From NCBI GenBank assembly GCA_949361645.1, contig OX442422.1, positions 9,994,426 through 10,058,425 of the forward strand: a stretch of DNA of 64,000 bases. Reading direction: 5' to 3'. This document shows, in pieces, positions 59,801 to 64,000 of this stretch (positions within the stretch are counted from its first letter, which is position 1; each line of letters begins with the position of its first letter). Position numbers and translations under genes: made by a program. Below the pieces are notes generated by a model that was not told where the DNA came from, ran no database searches, and saw nothing but the letters and a program-made list of their open reading frames with translations. This DNA comes from Spongilla lacustris (Eukaryota > Porifera > Demospongiae > Spongillida > Spongillidae).

Positions 59801-62800
59801 TCAGTGAGGAAGACATATAGCTGGCTGAGGAAGGCTTGCTGTTGGCTTTGGTCTTCAAACTTCGCTTGGTTGAGAAACTTCTCCCTGACAACCTTCACCA
59901 CTGCTAGCTACAAAGGGAACAGATGACATTGTTTGGTTGGAGCTATAGGGAAGAACCACTCTAAGTGGAGCCCACCTTTAGCTGCTCCTTGAAGGAGTAG
60001 TATTTTCCAGAGGAGTTGAGCTGATAAAGCAGTCTGTGCCTCCTGCAAAGTGGTGGAATGGACACATTTGTAAGGACACTGCATAAATGAACTGGTGCAG
60101 CTTGCATTCCTCGGGTACAGAACAGGGTGGAGGGTGGAGAGGGGTGCATGTGTCTTGTCTTTTCAGCCAAACATAAAATTTAGCTGCGTGACCCATACTA
60201 ATAGCTGAGTTATAGCTTGATACTGGGTCTGGGCACTGTACCTATTGTCAGCAGCCTCTTTGGTGTTGCCATTAGCCAGCTCCTCTCCAAACATGTCCCT
60301 GCAAAGAAGACATGAGGCAGACATCTTTAGAGGGCTAGGAGGAAGGTGTGGAGAGGGAGATGGGAGGTGGAGAGGGGAGATGGGAGGTGGAGAGGGGAGA
60401 TGGGAGGTGGAGAGGGGAGATGGGAGGTGGAGAGGGGAGATGGGAGGTGGAGAGGGGGATGGGAGGTGGAGAGGGGGAGGTGTGGAGAGGGGATTGGAGG
60501 TAGGGGAAGTAAGGGTGTACCTGTACTCATGGAGCAACAGGTCTGCAATGTTGGCTGTCTGGTCATGGAAGTCTTGAATGGCTTTATCCACCCCACCCAC
60601 TTGCTTGGGCAGTGCAGGGCGAGGTGGTATGTACTCCGATATCCTGTTGGTAAGGGGAAGAGGAGGGGAAGTCATTAGTGAGGTGATTGATGGTGATGGT
60701 GCAGACATATTACATGTACACTTGCTATAGTACCAGGTGTAATGAGACCTCTAGCTTGATTATTGACACTTACTTCTCTGCAAGGACTGATGCTGGTCTC
60801 TTAGGGATGAGTGGCTTATGTAGTGTTATCTCCAGGTGGATGTAGCTGCGGGCATCAAGGTAGGCATGTCCCTCTGTCTTCATCTCAGCTGGCTCCATGG
60901 CAACCTCTTCCACTGCGGAGGTGCTGTCTGTGATCCTGCTGGATGAAGCCACACGCTTGCCTGCCCCTGGAGCCTTCTTCCCCAGGGAGGTAGGGGATCT
61001 TGCAGCAGGCTCAAGTAGGGTGGTGTGTGTGCGCTGGAGCTGCAGACATGACAGCCACATGACAGCCACATGATAGCCACATGACAGCCACATGATAGTC
61101 ACATGATAGTCACATGACAGCCACATGATAGCCACATGACAGCCACATGACAGCCACATGATAGCCACATGATAGCCACATGATAGCCACATGATATCCA
61201 CATGATAGCCACATGACAGCCACATGATAGCCACATGATAGCCACATGATAGCCACATGATAGCCACATGGTAGCCACGTGGTAGCCACATGATAGCCAC
61301 ATGATAGCCACATGATAGCCACATGGTAGCCACATGATAGCCACATGATAGCCACATGATAGCCACATGGTAGCCACATGATAGCCACATGATAGCCACA
61401 TGATAGCCACATGACAGCCACATGATAGCCACATGACAGCCACATGACAGCCACATGATAGCCACATGATAGCCACATGATAGCCACATGATAGCCACAT
61501 GATAGCCACATGATAGCCACATGATAGCCACATGATAGCCATATCATCACAGGTAGCTATCCCCACACCCATCACATACAAATACCCAACACAAGCCCTT
61601 ACCTTCTGGTTGATGTCAGCTTCATTGTAAGGTTGTAGCAGGTAGGCTCCACAGACTTTGGTAGCTTTTGGAGTAGAAATGAGGGAAATGTGGGGGAAAT
61701 GTGAGGGAAATGTGAGTGAAATGTGAGGGAAATGTGAGGGAAATGTGAGTGAAATGTGGGGGAAATGTGGGCTACAACCCTTAGGCGCCAATGCAGTGCA
61801 TATCATGTGACTACACACATCATTATGTCATGTGACTTCTCATCACTGTCATGTGACAGCTCATCACGATGTCATGTGACTTAGCTTATCACTATAAACT
61901 ATTTCATTACCCATACAACTGCTTTAACCCCTTACTGCCTCACCTCCTGGATACAGGAGTGGAGCCAGGTTGATATAAGCAACTCCATGGAAGGACATGG
62001 CCACCTCCTCCTCCTTGACCTTCACCTTCCCCCCACCCCCCCCTGGGCTGCTGTACCGGCACACCTCCACAGGCCACAGGGGGCATTTGGAGAGCTCCTG
62101 GAGGAGGGAGGAGCTTGCTTCAGGAGGCAGCCTGCAGCGATGGCGTGTGGTCCAGGCAATGCGAGGTTTATTGCACTCTGCAGTTCTGCGAAACTGAACA
62201 TCCTGTGGGTGTGGTTGGGGTGTAAAGAAATATGAGGTGGAGGGAAAGAGTGAGGGGAGAGGAAGGGAGGGGGAGGAGAGAAGGGATTAAGGGTCTTCCC
62301 AACAATAGTTAGGGAGATGGAGGTGGTCATTAGAACACCACCATTTTTATAACACCTTACATATACCTATACCACCATTATTATAACATCTTAGATACAC
62401 CTACACCACCATTATTATGACCCTTCCCTCTGTTTGTTCACTTTACCCTTTAGCCCCCACACCCCCCCCGTAGGCCCCGCCCCCTTAGCCCCACCCCTTA
62501 GTCCCACCCCCTTAGGCCCCGTCCCTTAGCCCCCACACCCTTACATTGCTCTTATTCAGATCTCCACTCTCATCTTCTAATGCCAACTGTTCCACACCTC
62601 CTGGAATCAGGGTAGCTTTTCCTACCACATTTGGCATGGATGGCCATCTCCACTGGTCTGGTTCTGGTTCCGAAGGCAACTTGAGGTGACCGTTTGGTAC
62701 CAAGACTGATCTGAGCCTCTGAGAGGAGGTGGGGATGGGCGTGGCCAGGGTCATAGTATATGGAAAAGAGGAAGGTTGCCAGGAGTCAGGTAGGGAGTAG

Positions 62801-63538
62801 AGAGAGCGCACCCAAAGAGTGAGGAGGTTACTGCACAGGGTTTGAACAAAAGATACCAAGGATTAGGGTAGTTAGGGGGTAGCAATACACCAAGGCTTAG
62901 GGTAGTTAGGGGGTAGCAATACACCAAGGCTTAGGGTAGTTAGGGGGTAGCAATACACCAAGGCTTAGGGTAGTTAGGGGGTAGCAATACACCAAGGCTT
63001 AGGGTAGTTAGGGGGTAGCAATACACCAAGGCTTAGGGTAGTTAGGGGGTAGCAATACACCAAGGCTTAGGGTAGTTAGGGGGTAGCAATACACCAAGGC
63101 TTAGGGTAGTTAGGAGGTAGCAATACACCAAGGCTTAGGGTAGTTATGTAGTATTAGGGGATAGCAATACTGCTTGGCCATACCTTTGGCTAAGAAGTTT
63201 CTCTTGAAGAAGTGGTTGTGACACTGATACCTTAATGTCCACTTCTGTGTCCTAATAGTGATGTGTAATGGCAAGGTGATGGGTGCAGGGTGAGGAGTGA
63301 AAGGTGATGGTGTATGGTGGCAGTGACATGTGAGGGTGCAGGGTGAGGAGTGAAAGGTGATGTTGTAGGGTAACACAAAGTAGTCCACACACTACACCAC
63401 TACCCAGGTCTATACCACCACTCAAACCACACTTCCAGTGTAGGGAGAGGCCTACATGCAATCCATTGTCTTCTTGCTCGGGTAAAAGAGTCTGTGACAC
63501 TTGCAGAGACAGCTCACCTACACACATAGAGGGAAGAA

Positions 63539-63570
<32 letters not shown>

Positions 63571-63983
63571 GGAAGGGTGAAACCTGTGAAGTACGCTGCT
63601 CCCTTCTCATCCCCCACCCCCAAAGGTACTGACCCATCAAGAGGGGAAGGAGGTCAACACATGTCTGTCCCAAAACTTGCATCTTCTCTTCTTTAGCTTT
63701 CTTATCTTTCGGCAATACTTCCAGCAAAGTTACTATACACACAATGTATACAACACGCTTATATGTTGACGTTTTATGACTTTTATCACAGACACTACAT
63801 ACCTAGTAGCGGATATTGCGCCATCTCATCCAAGGTTTGAGGCTCGCTGCAGCTGAGCACGGTGTTGAATCCAATATCGAATGGCTCGCCATTATTGCAT
63901 TCCAATCGATTCGATTCTCCAAGCATCTTGGAACCAAATTCGATCCTGGCTATGATAACGAATGGATATCCGCGAGCACAGCG
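53881..63983 (-). CDS. CFAP70: CFAP70 axonemal TPR protein, 5' end beyond window
   Basis: Cilia- and flagella-associated protein 70, a TPR protein of motile axonemes needed for normal beating. Exons, 5' to 3': 63983-63803, 63732-63634, 63517-63433, 62830-62545, 62202-61944, 61664-61603, 61039-60774, 60643-60521, 60298-60242, 60042-59976, 59907-59776, 59725-59600, 59355-59222, 58970-58855, 58657-58490, 58106-57964, 57704-57309, 57050-56898, 55048-54887, 54550-54461, 54381-54280, 54181-54134, and tentatively 53913-53881. All are phase-consistent: 1,085 codons through 54,134 (human about 1,121 aa). Matches recalled: [77 protein letters not shown] and [20 protein letters not shown]. TPRs fill the C-terminal half. 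The exon at 57,704 encodes a Gly/Gln-rich linker with a GGQQTGGV repeat. The first exon(s) lie past 64,000. The last exon is weak. Confidence 0.92.
54605..54886. repeat. Minisatellite with donor-like units beside a CFAP70 exon
   Basis: Units of CCCTCACCTCTTCACTCTCC plus ACAT. On the gene strand they contain GAG/GTGAGGG, matching the adjacent real donor GGAGAG/GTGAGG at 54,887/54,886. Confidence 0.88.
55162..56838. mobile_element. Putative 1.68-kb non-autonomous DNA transposon
   Basis: Interrupts a GCAGGTACATGCTGCATACA minisatellite that resumes on both sides. The ends CACAGAGGTTTA (55,162) and TAAACCACTGTG (to 56,838) are inverted with one mismatch in 12. GCAGG flanks both sides as a possible 5-bp duplication, though the host repeat makes this ambiguous. 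Inside, on the minus strand, is an AATAAA (about 55,371) and a knuckle-like [13 protein letters not shown] near 55,700. No transposase is recognised. Lies in a CFAP70 intron. Confidence 0.5.
57083..57295. repeat. 23-bp minisatellite, CFAP70 intron
   Basis: About nine copies of CACCTGAGCACCTAATGTAA plus CAT, filling most of a 258-bp intron. Confidence 0.92.
58107..58260. repeat. ~21-bp minisatellite, CFAP70 intron
   Basis: About six units of GGTAAGGAAATGGTGCTAAA (T), abutting the exon at 58,106. Confidence 0.85.
58383..58500. repeat. 30-bp repeat duplicating a CFAP70 splice donor
   Basis: Four copies in tandem. On the gene strand each contains CACACATGG/GTAAGT(A/G)GCC. The copy at 58,490/58,489 is the one joined to the exon; the other three lie inside the intron. 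Confidence 0.95.
58972..59101. repeat. ~13-bp GGGAGGAGGGGGA repeat, CFAP70 intron
   Basis: On the gene strand it is a pure C/T tract directly before the 3' splice site at 58,971, so it serves as the polypyrimidine tract. It has strong G-quadruplex potential on the plus strand. Confidence 0.9.
59375..59572. repeat. 15-bp CTACACCATGTACAC minisatellite, CFAP70 intron
   Basis: About thirteen units, some shortened by a few bases. Confidence 0.93.
60345..60500. repeat. 20-bp minisatellite, CFAP70 intron
   Basis: About seven units of AGATGGGAGGTGGAGAGGGG. Confidence 0.92.
61045..61545. repeat. 11-bp AGCCACATGAT microsatellite, CFAP70 intron
   Basis: About 45 units with A/C variation (GATAGCC/GACAGCC), ending a few bases from the exon acceptor at 61,040. 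Long open minus frames are artefacts. Confidence 0.95.
62860..63160. repeat. 34-bp minisatellite, CFAP70 intron
   Basis: About eight near-identical units containing TAGCAATACACCAAGGCTTA and GGGTAGTTAGGGGG. Confidence 0.95.
63540..63569. repeat. G30 homopolymer in a 116-bp CFAP70 intron
   Basis: Thirty G on the plus strand, so C30 on the gene strand, about 20 bp before the acceptor at 63,518. The length is probably unreliable in the assembly. Confidence 0.9.
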
Positions 63984-64000
63984 CTATGCGTATGCATGTA

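Noticed and set aside
60770..61818. Long minus frames of [11 protein letters not shown] type
   Set aside because: 11-bp microsatellite. Only 60,774-61,039 is a CFAP70 exon.

Overview
The window looks like nuclear DNA of an early-branching animal, most likely a demosponge. It holds three metazoan genes split into many short exons (PPP4R4, TMEM87 and CFAP70). It also has very abundant tandem repeats, frequent ACATGTACATGTA-type words, and several retrotransposon and DNA-transposon relics of kinds common in sponge and cnidarian genomes. The species call is an inference. There are no bacterial features and I recognised no rRNA or tRNA gene.

Positions 1-15,900 are transposon-rich and have no convincing host gene. 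At least five fragments of non-LTR retrotransposons with a restriction-like endonuclease (RLE) all lie on the minus strand. One (2,181-5,651) is nearly intact and is interrupted by a single in-frame TAG. Another (10,344-13,175) is split by a 1,169-bp hAT-like non-autonomous element with a 14-bp perfect terminal inverted repeat (TIR) and a perfect 8-bp target duplication. A 20-bp minisatellite fills 8.76-9.96 kb.

Positions 15,949-28,090 are bracketed by inverted repeats of about 0.4 kb that match at roughly nine positions in ten. Inside are a transposase-like gene (16,521-19,196; two C-terminal C2H2 fingers, DDE-like core, one in-frame TGA), a 71-bp satellite, a 1.8-kb palindrome and a 48/37-bp satellite. 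I read this as one large long-TIR DNA transposon or as two copies facing each other. A diverged solo end of the same family sits in a PPP4R4 intron.

Positions 28,607-63,983 carry the host genes. PPP4R4 (minus, 18 exons, 891 aa, complete) and TMEM87 (plus, 17 exons) are divergent, with start codons 111 bp apart. CFAP70 (minus, at least 22 exons, 5' end outside the window) converges on TMEM87. All exon junctions were derived by eye from splice sites, reading phase and recalled similarity to the human proteins. They keep phase throughout except at TMEM87 exon 13, where a 17-bp tandem duplication shifts the frame. TMEM87 also has an 88-nt U12-type AT-AC intron, a GC-AG intron, and an 11.4-kb intron that is almost wholly a 17-bp satellite with a 4.48-kb higher-order repeat.

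Nearly every intron holds its own minisatellite. In several, the repeat unit contains a copy of the adjacent 5' splice site.
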